A DNA stretch of 64,000 bases. Source: an uncultured Christensenellaceae bacterium. GTDB lineage: Bacteria > Bacillota > Clostridia > Christensenellales > UBA3700. Position 1 is the stretch's first letter, and every line of letters begins with the position of its first letter. The position numbers and the translations under genes were made by a program. Below are positions 45,816-54,359 of the stretch, piece after piece. A model generated the notes under the pieces. The model saw nothing but the letters and a program-made list of their open reading frames with translations. It was not told the origin of the DNA and did no database searches. The stretch spans positions 48,813-112,812 of the forward strand of contig CALWGZ010000008.1 in the NCBI GenBank assembly GCA_944380285.1. The letters are read 5' to 3'.

Positions 45816-47897
45816 ATGGCACAAAATAATTCGGCTTTAGTTGATTCGACAGACCAAACTGGCATAGTTAATGCTGGACCTGGCGGAACAAAAATTCAAA
45901 TCCATGGGACGATAGACGCGCAAAAAGCAATCAATGAATTATCGAAATTTGGGCTCATATCCTTTTCTCGGGATCAAACATTCAAAAGCAGTAAGTTCTC
46001 AATACATTTCTTCAAGCCCGTAAAAAAGCTTAAAGAGTTGTATAATCTAGGTGATGAAATACTTGTTGTATGCGGGAATAACTCTATGACAATGTTCAAA
46101 AGTCGAGTGAAAGATTTTATCGACTATATTCTCTACTCGACAGAGGAATATAAAAATCGTTTGGATAAGGTTAGTTGCTTTGTAATTGATTACAATAAAG
46201 ATATTAGCGAAATCATAGGAAATGACCGTATAGAGAATCCATCCTCTAGGTTGATTGTTCCTTTTTCATATGCAGAAATGATAGCTGGTTTAACCGATGA
46301 AATATTACAAGCCAGATTACGTTCAGTCCTTTATGAGCGTGATTTGTTTGGGCTTAATTCCCCGTTACAAGACGATGTCCTTTTTTTTGGAAAACAACGC
46401 TCTGTTTTAATCGCCGATTTATATGGAAAATATCGCCAAGGAGAACACGGTGGACTTTTTGGCTTAAGGCGAATAGGTAAAACCTCTATCTTAAACCTTT
46501 TGCGCAATCGTATCGATAAAGCTGGTGGAGTAGTTGCTTATTTTGACTGCACAAAATATCATTTTCAAAAATGGAATTCATTTTTGCATCAAATTATTAT
46601 CGATATAGCAAACAGATACAAAAATATAAATGAAGAATTACGTATAGCTTTGCCACAAGATTTTGAATTGCCTTTGGATGCTTCGCGTTATAATGAAACA
46701 GAAGCCCCGATTAGTTTTGAAAATGATTTACTGTCACTATATAGAGCTCTAAACAACAAGAGAATTCTCCTTATCTTTGATGAAATAGAAGCAATAGGAT
46801 TTTCCACTTCTCCTTCTCTCCATTGGAAAGAACAAAATGACGCGCTTTACTTTTGGCAAGCAATGCGATCTGTGTTTCAAACGCATCCTTATCTAATGTC
46901 GTTTATTATAACTGGAGTAAATCCAAAAATAGTTGAATTGTCTAAAATCAATGAGTTTGATAATCCTATTTTTAATGCACTGACGGCGCATTATATTTCT
47001 CTATTTGATTATGATGATGTCAAAACAATGGTTTCAAGTATAGGCAGATATGTAGGGCTACATTTTGAGGAAGAAATATATACACGTCTAGTAGATGATT
47101 ACGGTGGACATCCGTTCTTAATTCGGCAAGTCTGTAGTCAGATGAACAAAGAAATTTTAGAAAATCATGAGGAACGTCCTTTTATAATTTCTAAATATCG
47201 CTATGAAAAGCATTCTGAAGATTATCAAGCTCAAATGACGGGTGTAATTGAACAAATCTTAGGGGTTCTGCAAGAGCATTACCCAAATGAATATGAGCTT
47301 TTAAAAATTCTTGCACTTGATGGAAGTGCTGCGTTTAAGCGTAAAATACAATTTGGCAATAATAATGTTGCTGCCCACTTATTAGGTTATTGCCTAATAA
47401 AAAAAGTTGAAGGCGATTATTATATAAATATAATGTCTATTTTAAAATATCTACGAGATAAGTATCGTTACGATAAAACATTAACATCATGGGAAGATAA
47501 ACGTACAAGAATAGGCCTTCGAAGGAATGACATAGAACAAAAGCTACGTAAATTAATTAGCGCAAATTTACAGATGAAATATGGAAGAAAGGCAAAAGAA
47601 CAACTCGTTTCGCAAGTGCGCAAAACAACGAGGGATACATCGCAAATTGATAGAATGAGCCCTAAGGATTTCAAGGGAGCGATGAACGAACTTTATTTCT
47701 CGCAACTGAAATTACTAATCAAAAACAGTTGGCCAGATTATCAAAATCTCTTCAACGATAGAGTGAAATTTGAGCATTTTTTTGATACCATAAACAGTTA
47801 TAGAGCAGACGCACACAGCAAAGAATTGAGCGAAGAAGACGAGGCGATTTTAAATATTTCGTTTAAATTCTTCGAGGCTTGTTTAGCGGATATTTAA
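45816..47897 (+). CDS. STAND-type AAA+ ATPase with possible C-terminal HEPN-like domain
   Basis: A 693-residue protein. Residues 1-45 carry a Gly/Asn-rich segment (QTGIVNAGPGGTKIQIHG) of the kind seen ahead of effector modules. Residues 45-190 form an alpha/beta domain of unknown role. The ATPase has Walker A GLFGLRRIGKTS (Lys222), Walker B ILLIFDEIE (Asp322, Glu323) and a GGHPFLIRQVCSQM helix typical of STAND/archaeal-type ATPases. A winged-helix-like part follows. The C-terminal 70 residues include YRADAHSKE (Arg663, His667), resembling the R-x-H core of HEPN RNases though with short spacing. AAAGGAG supports the start. It is AT-rich and convergent with the restriction cassette (15-base overlap). 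A nucleotide-switch immune effector is my inference. Confidence 0.75.
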   Translation: MAQNNSALVDSTDQTGIVNAGPGGTKIQIHGTIDAQKAINELSKFGLISFSRDQTFKSSKFSIHFFKPVKKLKELYNLGDEILVVCGNNSMTMFKSRVKDFIDYILYSTEEYKNRLDKVSCFVIDYNKDISEIIGNDRIENPSSRLIVPFSYAEMIAGLTDEILQARLRSVLYERDLFGLNSPLQDDVLFFGKQRSVLIADLYGKYRQGEHGGLFGLRRIGKTSILNLLRNRIDKAGGVVAYFDCTKYHFQKWNSFLHQIIIDIANRYKNINEELRIALPQDFELPLDASRYNETEAPISFENDLLSLYRALNNKRILLIFDEIEAIGFSTSPSLHWKEQNDALYFWQAMRSVFQTHPYLMSFIITGVNPKIVELSKINEFDNPIFNALTAHYISLFDYDDVKTMVSSIGRYVGLHFEEEIYTRLVDDYGGHPFLIRQVCSQMNKEILENHEERPFIISKYRYEKHSEDYQAQMTGVIEQILGVLQEHYPNEYELLKILALDGSAAFKRKIQFGNNNVAAHLLGYCLIKKVEGDYYINIMSILKYLRDKYRYDKTLTSWEDKRTRIGLRRNDIEQKLRKLISANLQMKYGRKAKEQLVSQVRKTTRDTSQIDRMSPKDFKGAMNELYFSQLKLLIKNSWPDYQNLFNDRVKFEHFFDTINSYRADAHSKELSEEDEAILNISFKFFEACLADI

Positions 47898-49109
47898 CTT
47901 ATAAATAATATTGCCTATTTTTGTCACCATCGGCACGACCAAAGCATTCCCCATACAAAAATAGCGCATTTTGTCGGGCATACCGGCAGTCCAGTCGTCT
48001 GCGAAGCCGTTCAGGCGTTCGCATTCGATTGGCGTCAAGGTGCGCAAGCGCCCCGTCAAAAGATCCTGTACGACATGGGAGGTGCGCGATAGTTTCGTTT
48101 CCGATGTGACGAGCGTCCGCGACGGCTTATCCAAGGGGTCGGGGAAGGCCATCGCGCCCTCTGTGAACACATATTCCGATCCATCCGCCCGCTTGCGTAT
48201 CTCGCGCTTGGCGCCCTTTTTGTAGATCCATTGCGGCAGTTCGTTCTCCTTGAGAAAATACCGCTCGTTCACGATCCCCCGCTCCAAAATATCTTTCAGC
48301 TGGATCGGCGGGATACGCTGCGGCACGACTTCGAGAGAGTAGATCCGCCCGTTGATCATGATCCCCGCATCATGCAATCGCGCGTGTTGCCGCTCGGTCA
48401 CGTCGTGCATAGAGGGGAATATCAGTTCGTCGATCCATTGGTCGAAATAGTCTTTTCGAAACGAGTGTACAGGAAAAGCCTGTGCCATGATGCCGTCTGT
48501 AACAACATAGCGGTGCATCGTTTTCAGCCATTGCTTGCACACGTCCTCGGCAAGACGACGATAAAACGCGGTCGTATTGTGATAGGCTACGATGAACGTT
48601 CTGCGTCGTCGTTGGGCGCAGCCATAATCGGCGGCATTGACGACGCGCCACTCCACCGCATAGCCTTTTTCATAAAAGCAACGCAGGATGATAGAAAAAT
48701 CGCGCCCGATCTGCCTTGCGGGGGAACGGACGAGCCTGTCCACGTTCTCTAAAATAACATATTTCGGGCGTCTCTTCTCTAAGATGGCGTCGATCTCCCA
48801 CCAAAACCTACCCTTTGTGCCTTCGATGCCCTTGGCATCTTTTTTCAAGATGGAATAGTCTTGGCAAGGGAAGCCGCCGACAAGGAGGTCGTGCTCCGGT
48901 ACGTTCGCTTTGACTTTAGCGATATCGGCACATATATGAGAGGGGCTCGTACCGAAATGACGCGTATAGCATGAGAAGGCAAATTGCTCGTTCTGATAGG
49001 GTTCCCACTGGTTTGCCCAGATGACTTTGAAGCGTTCGGAAGCTGCCTCCAGCCCAAGGCGGAAGCCGCCGACACCTGCAAACAGCTCTACCACTCTGAT
49101 GTCATCCAT
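47883..49109 (-). CDS. C5-cytosine DNA methyltransferase 1
   Basis: A 408-residue Dcm-type enzyme. Motif I is ELFAGVGGFRLGL, motif IV GGFPCQDYS with nucleophile Cys82, motif VI LENVDRL, motif VIII CAQRRRRTF, and motifs IX-X near MRYFCMGNALVVPMV. The target-recognition region (about residues 205-290) differs from that of the second methyltransferase in the cassette, while flanking motifs are very alike. It is the last gene of the five-gene operon and starts four bases after vsr. It would protect host DNA at one strand or one site of the restriction target. Confidence 0.93.
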   Translation of the reverse strand: MDDIRVVELFAGVGGFRLGLEAASERFKVIWANQWEPYQNEQFAFSCYTRHFGTSPSHICADIAKVKANVPEHDLLVGGFPCQDYSILKKDAKGIEGTKGRFWWEIDAILEKRRPKYVILENVDRLVRSPARQIGRDFSIILRCFYEKGYAVEWRVVNAADYGCAQRRRRTFIVAYHNTTAFYRRLAEDVCKQWLKTMHRYVVTDGIMAQAFPVHSFRKDYFDQWIDELIFPSMHDVTERQHARLHDAGIMINGRIYSLEVVPQRIPPIQLKDILERGIVNERYFLKENELPQWIYKKGAKREIRKRADGSEYVFTEGAMAFPDPLDKPSRTLVTSETKLSRTSHVVQDLLTGRLRTLTPIECERLNGFADDWTAGMPDKMRYFCMGNALVVPMVTKIGNIIYKLNIR

Positions 49110-49113
49110 GCGC

Positions 49114-49542
49114 TCACCCTTCGTCCGTCATCAGTTCGATCACCGCCCAGACACAGGCATCGGGGTCTTTTAGGACGTCCTTCTCCCAAAAGTGAACGGG
49201 CGTCCAGCCCATTTGCAGCAGTTTGGCATCAACGCGCCGGTCTCTTGCGATATTCTCTTCGATCTTCTCGATCCAATATTCGCGGTTGTGTTGCAGCCGC
49301 TCTTTGCGGATCTCCCAATCTTTCCCGTGCCAAAATTCACCGTCCACGAATACGGCTATCTTGAACTTCGTGATGGCGATATCGGGAGAACCGGGGAGCT
49401 TTTTATAATCTCTGCGATACCGATGCCCCAGACCCCAAAGCCGTTTTGCAAGGAGCGTTTCCGCCTTTCCGTTCTTTAGTTTCACCTTCGACATCCGTTT
49501 GCGTATCGCAGGAGTCGAATCATATGACTTCGGGTGTTTCAT
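49114..49542 (-). CDS. vsr: Vsr, very-short-patch T:G mismatch endonuclease
   Basis: A 142-residue nuclease. The Vsr hallmarks are present: TPAIRKRMSKVKLKNGKAE, the catalytic Asp54 in LPGSPDIAI, and VDGEFWHGKDWE with FWHG (His72). Vsr nicks DNA next to T:G mismatches formed when 5-methylcytosine deaminates, so its position between two C5-cytosine methyltransferases fits. The start overlaps the upstream nuclease stop by four bases, and its stop lies four bases before methyltransferase 1. Some Vsr-fold proteins in restriction operons also nick unmodified DNA. Confidence 0.93.
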   Translation of the reverse strand: MKHPKSYDSTPAIRKRMSKVKLKNGKAETLLAKRLWGLGHRYRRDYKKLPGSPDIAITKFKIAVFVDGEFWHGKDWEIRKERLQHNREYWIEKIEENIARDRRVDAKLLQMGWTPVHFWEKDVLKDPDACVWAVIELMTDEG

Positions 49543-50702
49543 TCTTCATTGAGATCGTTTAACGAAAAGGAGATATCGTCCTCTTCGATCTGATACTGGA
49601 TGAACTTGACGTTCGTCCATTTTTTCTGCACGACCGGATGGGTAGATGCGATATACGATCTTTGACATACATCCTGTTTTGCCTGAGCAGTATTTCTTAC
49701 TATGCCAGAACCCAAAACATACGCTTCAATCAAAGAGTAATCCCCCGATGCATATTCATCGCATATCCAATCGACATATTGCATCAATTGCTCTAGCGTG
49801 GACTTGTTTACTTTGTCTTTCTTTAATTCAATGATAAGAAACTTCGTGATCAGTTTAGGGTCGTCCAGATAATGCTCTGAAAATCTATAGCCAAAAACAT
49901 CGATCTTATCGATATACTTGAGCGGTTTGAACGGAGAGGCGATCAGTTGATGGGTGAGGTGATCCCATCTTCCCATGAACGGTATTTGTCCCCTTGCAAC
50001 TTTTTGTAAAAATAACGCTTCGACCAGCATTTCCGAGCGCAACTCGTCAATATCATGTGCTTCCAATGCTTTTCGTAAATTTAATATATATGGCGATAGG
50101 TCTCGGTCGTGTAGTGATGTGTGGAGACTGTCATCAAAGGCGAAATGCGCTTCCTCGGAACGACCGACCTTTTCATTTTCTAGAAAGATAAACTCTTTTA
50201 ATGCTCGATTTTCTTCATCGTCTATCTTGATAAAACTCAACCCTTCAAATGCTCGCAGCATTTTAAATGCATTCGGCTTATAGCGTAAAACATCATCCAT
50301 ATCTACTCCGAGTTTGAAGAACTGAGGCGCGGGTACAAAATAGCACACCCATCTTGCATTCGTGGCTTGAGTCGTCAAAGCGCTGTCCGTTTCTACTTGA
50401 TCGTCTGACAGCAATGCGGATGCGTTTATATAGTTATCGTATTTACAATCTAAGTCGATATTGACAGCTTTCCCAATGCCATAGAGTTTTCTATCTGACA
50501 GGAAATAAATATTGTCGCCAGCCTTCATTGTAACAAGGTCGGCATAAGTTGCCAATAAGATCTTGTATGTGCTTTTGATCTGTCTATCTGTTCCTGATAG
50601 GTCTATTATGGGAACGAAGGGAGTAAAGGATCCCCGCTTCAAACTCTCTGCACAAAAATCATTCCAACTGTCCTTTGCGACAGCAAAGATATATCCCGCC
50701 AT
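49539..50702 (-). CDS. PD-(D/E)XK nuclease (NucS/DUF91-like) with possible PUA-like N-terminus
   Basis: A 387-residue protein that I assign by motifs only. The C-terminal third carries DPKLITKFLIIELKKDK, with Asp281 and Glu292-x-Lys294 forming a PD-(D/E)XK core, followed by TLEQLMQYVDWI as in NucS/DUF91 nucleases. The first 110 residues (MAGYIFAVAKDSWNDF, KAGDNIYFLSDRKLYGIGKA) resemble PUA/EVE-type domains that read modified bases. Such a pairing suggests a modification-sensing nuclease. It lies one base after the Sau3AI-type gene and overlaps vsr, so it is part of the restriction operon. No confident family name. Confidence 0.7.
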   Translation of the reverse strand: MAGYIFAVAKDSWNDFCAESLKRGSFTPFVPIIDLSGTDRQIKSTYKILLATYADLVTMKAGDNIYFLSDRKLYGIGKAVNIDLDCKYDNYINASALLSDDQVETDSALTTQATNARWVCYFVPAPQFFKLGVDMDDVLRYKPNAFKMLRAFEGLSFIKIDDEENRALKEFIFLENEKVGRSEEAHFAFDDSLHTSLHDRDLSPYILNLRKALEAHDIDELRSEMLVEALFLQKVARGQIPFMGRWDHLTHQLIASPFKPLKYIDKIDVFGYRFSEHYLDDPKLITKFLIIELKKDKVNKSTLEQLMQYVDWICDEYASGDYSLIEAYVLGSGIVRNTAQAKQDVCQRSYIASTHPVVQKKWTNVKFIQYQIEEDDISFSLNDLNEE

Positions 50703-50703
50703 A

Positions 50704-52056
50704 TCACTTCTCCCTGATCTGTTCCGCGATGTATGTATTATTTAACCAAAAGCATTGCTTTGTCATCATGCGGCCATCGGGCAGTTTTGCCCTGTCCTGC
50801 CCGTCCTGTGCGTGGGGACGCACGTGAGCGACGCGGCTTTCGCTCTGTTTGGGAAGATCGTTGCCCACACCGCGCGCCGTTTCACGCAATACGACGCCAC
50901 GACGGATCGTATCGACCGTCCTCTTCCAAACGCGGCCGACCTCTTCCAGGTCGCTAACGGGGGTATTCCAAAACTGGACGCGCTCAAAGACCAGTTCTCC
51001 ATTTGCGTTCTCTTGAAAGATAACAAACAGGAACTTGGTGGGCGCCAAGTAGTTGTAAAACTCGGACTCTTCCCATTCCGTCTCTTGGCTCAACTTGATA
51101 AAGTCAAAAGGAGGGAAGGACATACACTCCTTGATCGTTCCGTCACGACGGACGCGGATCGTTTTGGGAACGATACCTGCCTTTTTAAATTCGTCCGTCT
51201 GCGCGATCCTGCCATGGATGCCGAGCATCTTACCAAGGAGGATATCATTGAGGTTTTTAGGCGACTTCTCTATTTCAAAGAGCTGCTTTAGTTCGCGCTG
51301 CGTCTTGCCGTAATAAGGAGAAAGTCGTTCGATCAAATGCTCTTCAAAGGAGGCATGGACGAGCGTGTGCCAATCTTTGACGACGCGTTCATCTTCTTCG
51401 ATGCCGAAGATATATTTACGCAAGATCTGCGTCATATAGGTCGACTTGAGCGAATATGCACGCTGCTTTGCGAGAATATCGGAAAAAGGCTGTTGGCGGA
51501 CGCTGGAAGCATTTGCGCCCTTCGTGCAGGCAGCCAAATACAGCGTATCACCTTCGGTGATCTCGTGCGCACGGCCATCTCGCACTTTCTGCATGATCGT
51601 CTCCCAGTCGTGTTCGATGATCATCAGATCTTCTTCTGGAAAGCTGAACAAGACTGCCTTATCGATACGGAGATCGCCCTTGGGAACATTTTCGCGGTGC
51701 TCGTAGGACATCAACAGCATCGTATTGCATTTGTGCCAAAACGAACTCGTTTGAAAGGTGCGGTCGTATTCCTCCATGTAGTTGATGATATTGCACACCA
51801 ACCGCTCTTTGGCACGGATCCCGTTCTTACCGTGAACATAGGGCGTGACTTTGAGTTCTACGCCCGCTTCGGGAAAATCGGGCTCGGCTTCGGCGTTAGG
51901 AGAATACCCGAACCAGCTCTCTTCGATGACGGTGCCGATGGCGCCCTTGCCCGTTGCAAGACGGCCGGACGCATCGACTTCCTTGAGCGGGATGCCTATG
52001 ATCTCCTGCGCGCGCCTCAATACGTCGCCCTTGGTGCGGTAAGCTGTTCCTTCCAT
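50704..52056 (-). CDS. Sau3AI/MutH-family type II restriction endonuclease
   Basis: A 450-residue enzyme. The MutH-type catalytic site is AEPDFPEAGVELKVTP: Asp60, Glu67-x-Lys69, with Glu45 in GTVIEESWFG. A second, non-catalytic MutH-like lobe spans about residues 230-400 (EWEESEFYNYLAPTKFLFVI). The closing block HVRPHAQDGQDRAKLPDG and KQCFWLNNTYI is typical of Sau3AI and LlaKR2I. By analogy the target could be GATC or a related site; the sequence alone does not fix it. GAAGGAG precedes the start. It follows methyltransferase 2 by 65 bases on one transcript. Confidence 0.92.
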   Translation of the reverse strand: MEGTAYRTKGDVLRRAQEIIGIPLKEVDASGRLATGKGAIGTVIEESWFGYSPNAEAEPDFPEAGVELKVTPYVHGKNGIRAKERLVCNIINYMEEYDRTFQTSSFWHKCNTMLLMSYEHRENVPKGDLRIDKAVLFSFPEEDLMIIEHDWETIMQKVRDGRAHEITEGDTLYLAACTKGANASSVRQQPFSDILAKQRAYSLKSTYMTQILRKYIFGIEEDERVVKDWHTLVHASFEEHLIERLSPYYGKTQRELKQLFEIEKSPKNLNDILLGKMLGIHGRIAQTDEFKKAGIVPKTIRVRRDGTIKECMSFPPFDFIKLSQETEWEESEFYNYLAPTKFLFVIFQENANGELVFERVQFWNTPVSDLEEVGRVWKRTVDTIRRGVVLRETARGVGNDLPKQSESRVAHVRPHAQDGQDRAKLPDGRMMTKQCFWLNNTYIAEQIREK

Positions 52057-52121
52057 CGTGAAATTCTCCTTCGTTTTTTATGGCAAAAGGGACCTGTGCG
52101 CAAACACAAGTCCCTTTGACT

Positions 52122-53336
52122 TTATTCTTCGGCTGCTATGATATCGTCAAGAACGTGTCCCATGCGCGTGATCATCGGGACGACAAGCGCGTTCCCCATG
52201 CAGAAATATCGCATTCTGTCGGGCATCCCTGCCGTCCAGTCGTCATCGAACCCCTGAAGACGCTCCGCTTCGATTGGTGTCAACAAGCGGATACGCCCCG
52301 TTCCCGGATCGACGACGGTATGCGTCGAGCGGTTGAGCGTCGATTCGCTTGTGAGCATCGTTCTGCCTGGGCGATCCCAAGGATCGGGGAAGGCAATGGG
52401 GCCTTCGGAAAAGACATATTCGTGCCCTTCCTTGGTCTTTCGCGGAATCTTCTTTGCGCCTTTGAGATAGACCCACTTCGCCATCTTGTCGCCAGAGATA
52501 TAATATTTTTCGTCGACGCTATGCTGTAAGATAGCCCCGAGCATCGTCGCGGGCTCTTCCGCTTCCACGGCTTTCGCGGTATAAATGGTGCCGCCGTGCA
52601 TGTAACCCGCATTTTCGAATGCAAAGGCAAACGTATCGCTGACGGCGACGATATCGCTTCCGATATCCTTCTGACGAACAGGCTCCATCCCTTGGATAGG
52701 GAATGCGCGCGCCATAAAGCCGTCTTCGCGGAGGATCTCGTCAAAAGAGAGATCCGCCATCTCTTTCCCATAGTGCGTATCGTTCCGATAGGCAAAGATG
52801 AACGTACGACGGCGCCGCTGAGCGGCTCCATACTGCGCCGCATTGACAACGCGCCATTCGACGCTATATCCAAGAGCGGAAAGGCAGGCAAGGATGACGC
52901 CAAAATCGCGTCCCCGCTGCTTCGCGGGGGATTTCAAAAGGCGATCGACATTCTCTAAAAGGCAAAACGGCGGCTGCTTGGCAATCAACACATCGCGGAT
53001 CTGCCACCAAAGCACACCTTTCTTTCCTTCGATGCCCTGCGCCGACGCAAGCGTATGTGCCACGCTGTAATCTTGGCAAGGGAACCCGCCCACAAGGAGC
53101 GAATGATCGGGGATGGAAGATTTCTCCACTGAAGCGATGTCTTCTCCCGTATGATATTCATTGTTCAAGTCGGGACTGTCGCCATAATGCTGCACATAAC
53201 ATTGATGCGCCCACTGCGTCGCAGCGCCCGGCTCCCATTGCGAGAACCAAGTTGTTCTCCAGCCGGAATCAAGACGGTCGAATCCTAAGCGAAAACCGCC
53301 GACACCGGCAAACAGTTCACAGATCGTTTTTTCCAT
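52122..53336 (-). CDS. C5-cytosine DNA methyltransferase 2
   Basis: A 404-residue Dcm-type enzyme, paralogous to methyltransferase 1. Motif I ELFAGVGGFRLGF, motif IV GGFPCQDYS with Cys87, motif VI LENVDRL, motif VIII AAQRRRRTFIFAY and the final GMPDRMRYFCMGNALVVPMI are shared. The recognition region (about residues 200-290) is different. It is the first gene of the cassette, so protection is made before the nuclease, as expected in a restriction-modification operon. A TTGCAA/TAAAAT promoter lies about 160 bases upstream and AGGAGGGC precedes the ATG. Confidence 0.94.
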   Translation of the reverse strand: MEKTICELFAGVGGFRLGFDRLDSGWRTTWFSQWEPGAATQWAHQCYVQHYGDSPDLNNEYHTGEDIASVEKSSIPDHSLLVGGFPCQDYSVAHTLASAQGIEGKKGVLWWQIRDVLIAKQPPFCLLENVDRLLKSPAKQRGRDFGVILACLSALGYSVEWRVVNAAQYGAAQRRRRTFIFAYRNDTHYGKEMADLSFDEILREDGFMARAFPIQGMEPVRQKDIGSDIVAVSDTFAFAFENAGYMHGGTIYTAKAVEAEEPATMLGAILQHSVDEKYYISGDKMAKWVYLKGAKKIPRKTKEGHEYVFSEGPIAFPDPWDRPGRTMLTSESTLNRSTHTVVDPGTGRIRLLTPIEAERLQGFDDDWTAGMPDRMRYFCMGNALVVPMITRMGHVLDDIIAAEE

Positions 53337-53499
53337 AAAAAGCCCTCCTTTGGCCTTAACGCGGCCAGCACGCTTATATCGATAGGCCTAAAGTGTTTGC
53401 ACCGACAGACGCCGGATCGTTGGCCTATGTTCCGTAGGAAATGATCGTGTATATTCTGTTGTCGTTTGCTATCAGCATTCTTGTGATTAGTTTAATTAT

Positions 53500-53528
53500 A
53501 TTTTAGCAGATTTTGACCCAATTTGCAA
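53500..53528 (-). promoter_or_regulatory. Promoter of the restriction-modification operon
   Basis: On the minus strand TTGCAA (53528-53523), a 17-base spacer and TAAAAT (53505-53500). The leader to the methyltransferase ATG is about 155 bases with no obvious riboswitch or C-protein gene. Confidence 0.65.
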
Positions 53529-53568
53529 GAGAATAAGGGAAGTTTCTTTTGTGCGACCTGTTGGTTTG

Positions 53569-53742
53569 TCAAACATCTGTTACACTTTTGCTGTTAAAAT
53601 AATCGGCAAGGTATTGGTTAGGCGACTTCCAGCCGAGCGAGCGCATAGGAGAGTGGTTGTACTCTCTATTGTATCGCTTTAATTGGTCTTGTAGATCGGC
53701 GAGGCTGTAGAAGCTGCGTTTGGAGTAAAAATGCGCAGCCGC
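53569..53742 (-). pseudogene. 3' remnant of an IS transposase (rve/DDE integrase type)
   Basis: A 57-codon frame ending with TGA encodes a C-terminal transposase fragment: HFYSKRSFYSLADL, YNREYNHSPMRSLGWKSPNQ and a final SVTDV. This is the standard end of IS481/IS3-like integrase-core transposases. An in-frame stop lies just upstream and the catalytic DDE part is absent. It is a dead insertion-sequence end on the right flank of the restriction operon, evidence of past mobility. Confidence 0.8.
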
Positions 53743-53832
53743 TTATTTTTCATTGGCGGATCGCAACATCATCAAAACATCGTGCGAAACCATTCGGCTA
53801 CACATAATTTCCAAAAATTTTTCATTTCCCTA

Positions 53833-53958
53833 TTGACAAATCGCCCAGGGTATTGTAAACTCAAATTAGGTTTTTTAGCTGCGAAAATCGGCGGCGTTAC
53901 CTTTTAGCCTGTCGTGATCCACCGATGTACGGTGTTTTGATTGCGGCAGGCCTTTTTT
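53833..53958 (+). ncRNA. Candidate small structured RNA with its own promoter and terminator
   Basis: TTGACA (53833-53838), a 17-base spacer and TAAACT (53856-53861) predict a transcript from about 53868. It contains a loose first hairpin (about 53878-53902) and then a long terminator stem (53907-53914 with 53944-53951), which encloses an inner hairpin CACCG-ATGTA-CGGTG. Six T residues end it near 53958, giving about 90 bases. No ORF fits inside. I do not recognise a known family. The remaining sequence from 53959 to 54359 shows no gene. Confidence 0.5.
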
Positions 53959-54359
53959 ATTCCAAATTTTGCTGCCGATCCTTCTGCACATAACATTTCG
54001 AAGCACCTTTGCGCGCCTTTACCATATCTGCTCGGCTCAGCTCATCCTCCGGTGTTGCCTCCGTTTGCTTCGCGACCCACTAAACAACAAGGACGTTCAT
54101 CCGCCGACCGTAAAAGCGGCGCAAAAGACATAAAACAGAGCCGTTTTGTCGACTCTTGATCGTCATCCCCTTATCTGTGCCGCCTATGGCATGATCTAAT
54201 CGTGCCATTGGTCGGAATTTGTCGAAAATGTTCTATTTATTGTCCGTTTTGCGATTACTTTGGTTTGTTTTGTCGGTTTTTGTGATTTTGTATATGCGAA
54301 TCGTTGACAGCTTATTTGCGTTTGTGATATAAATTGATTATCAAACCCAAGGAGCGTTT

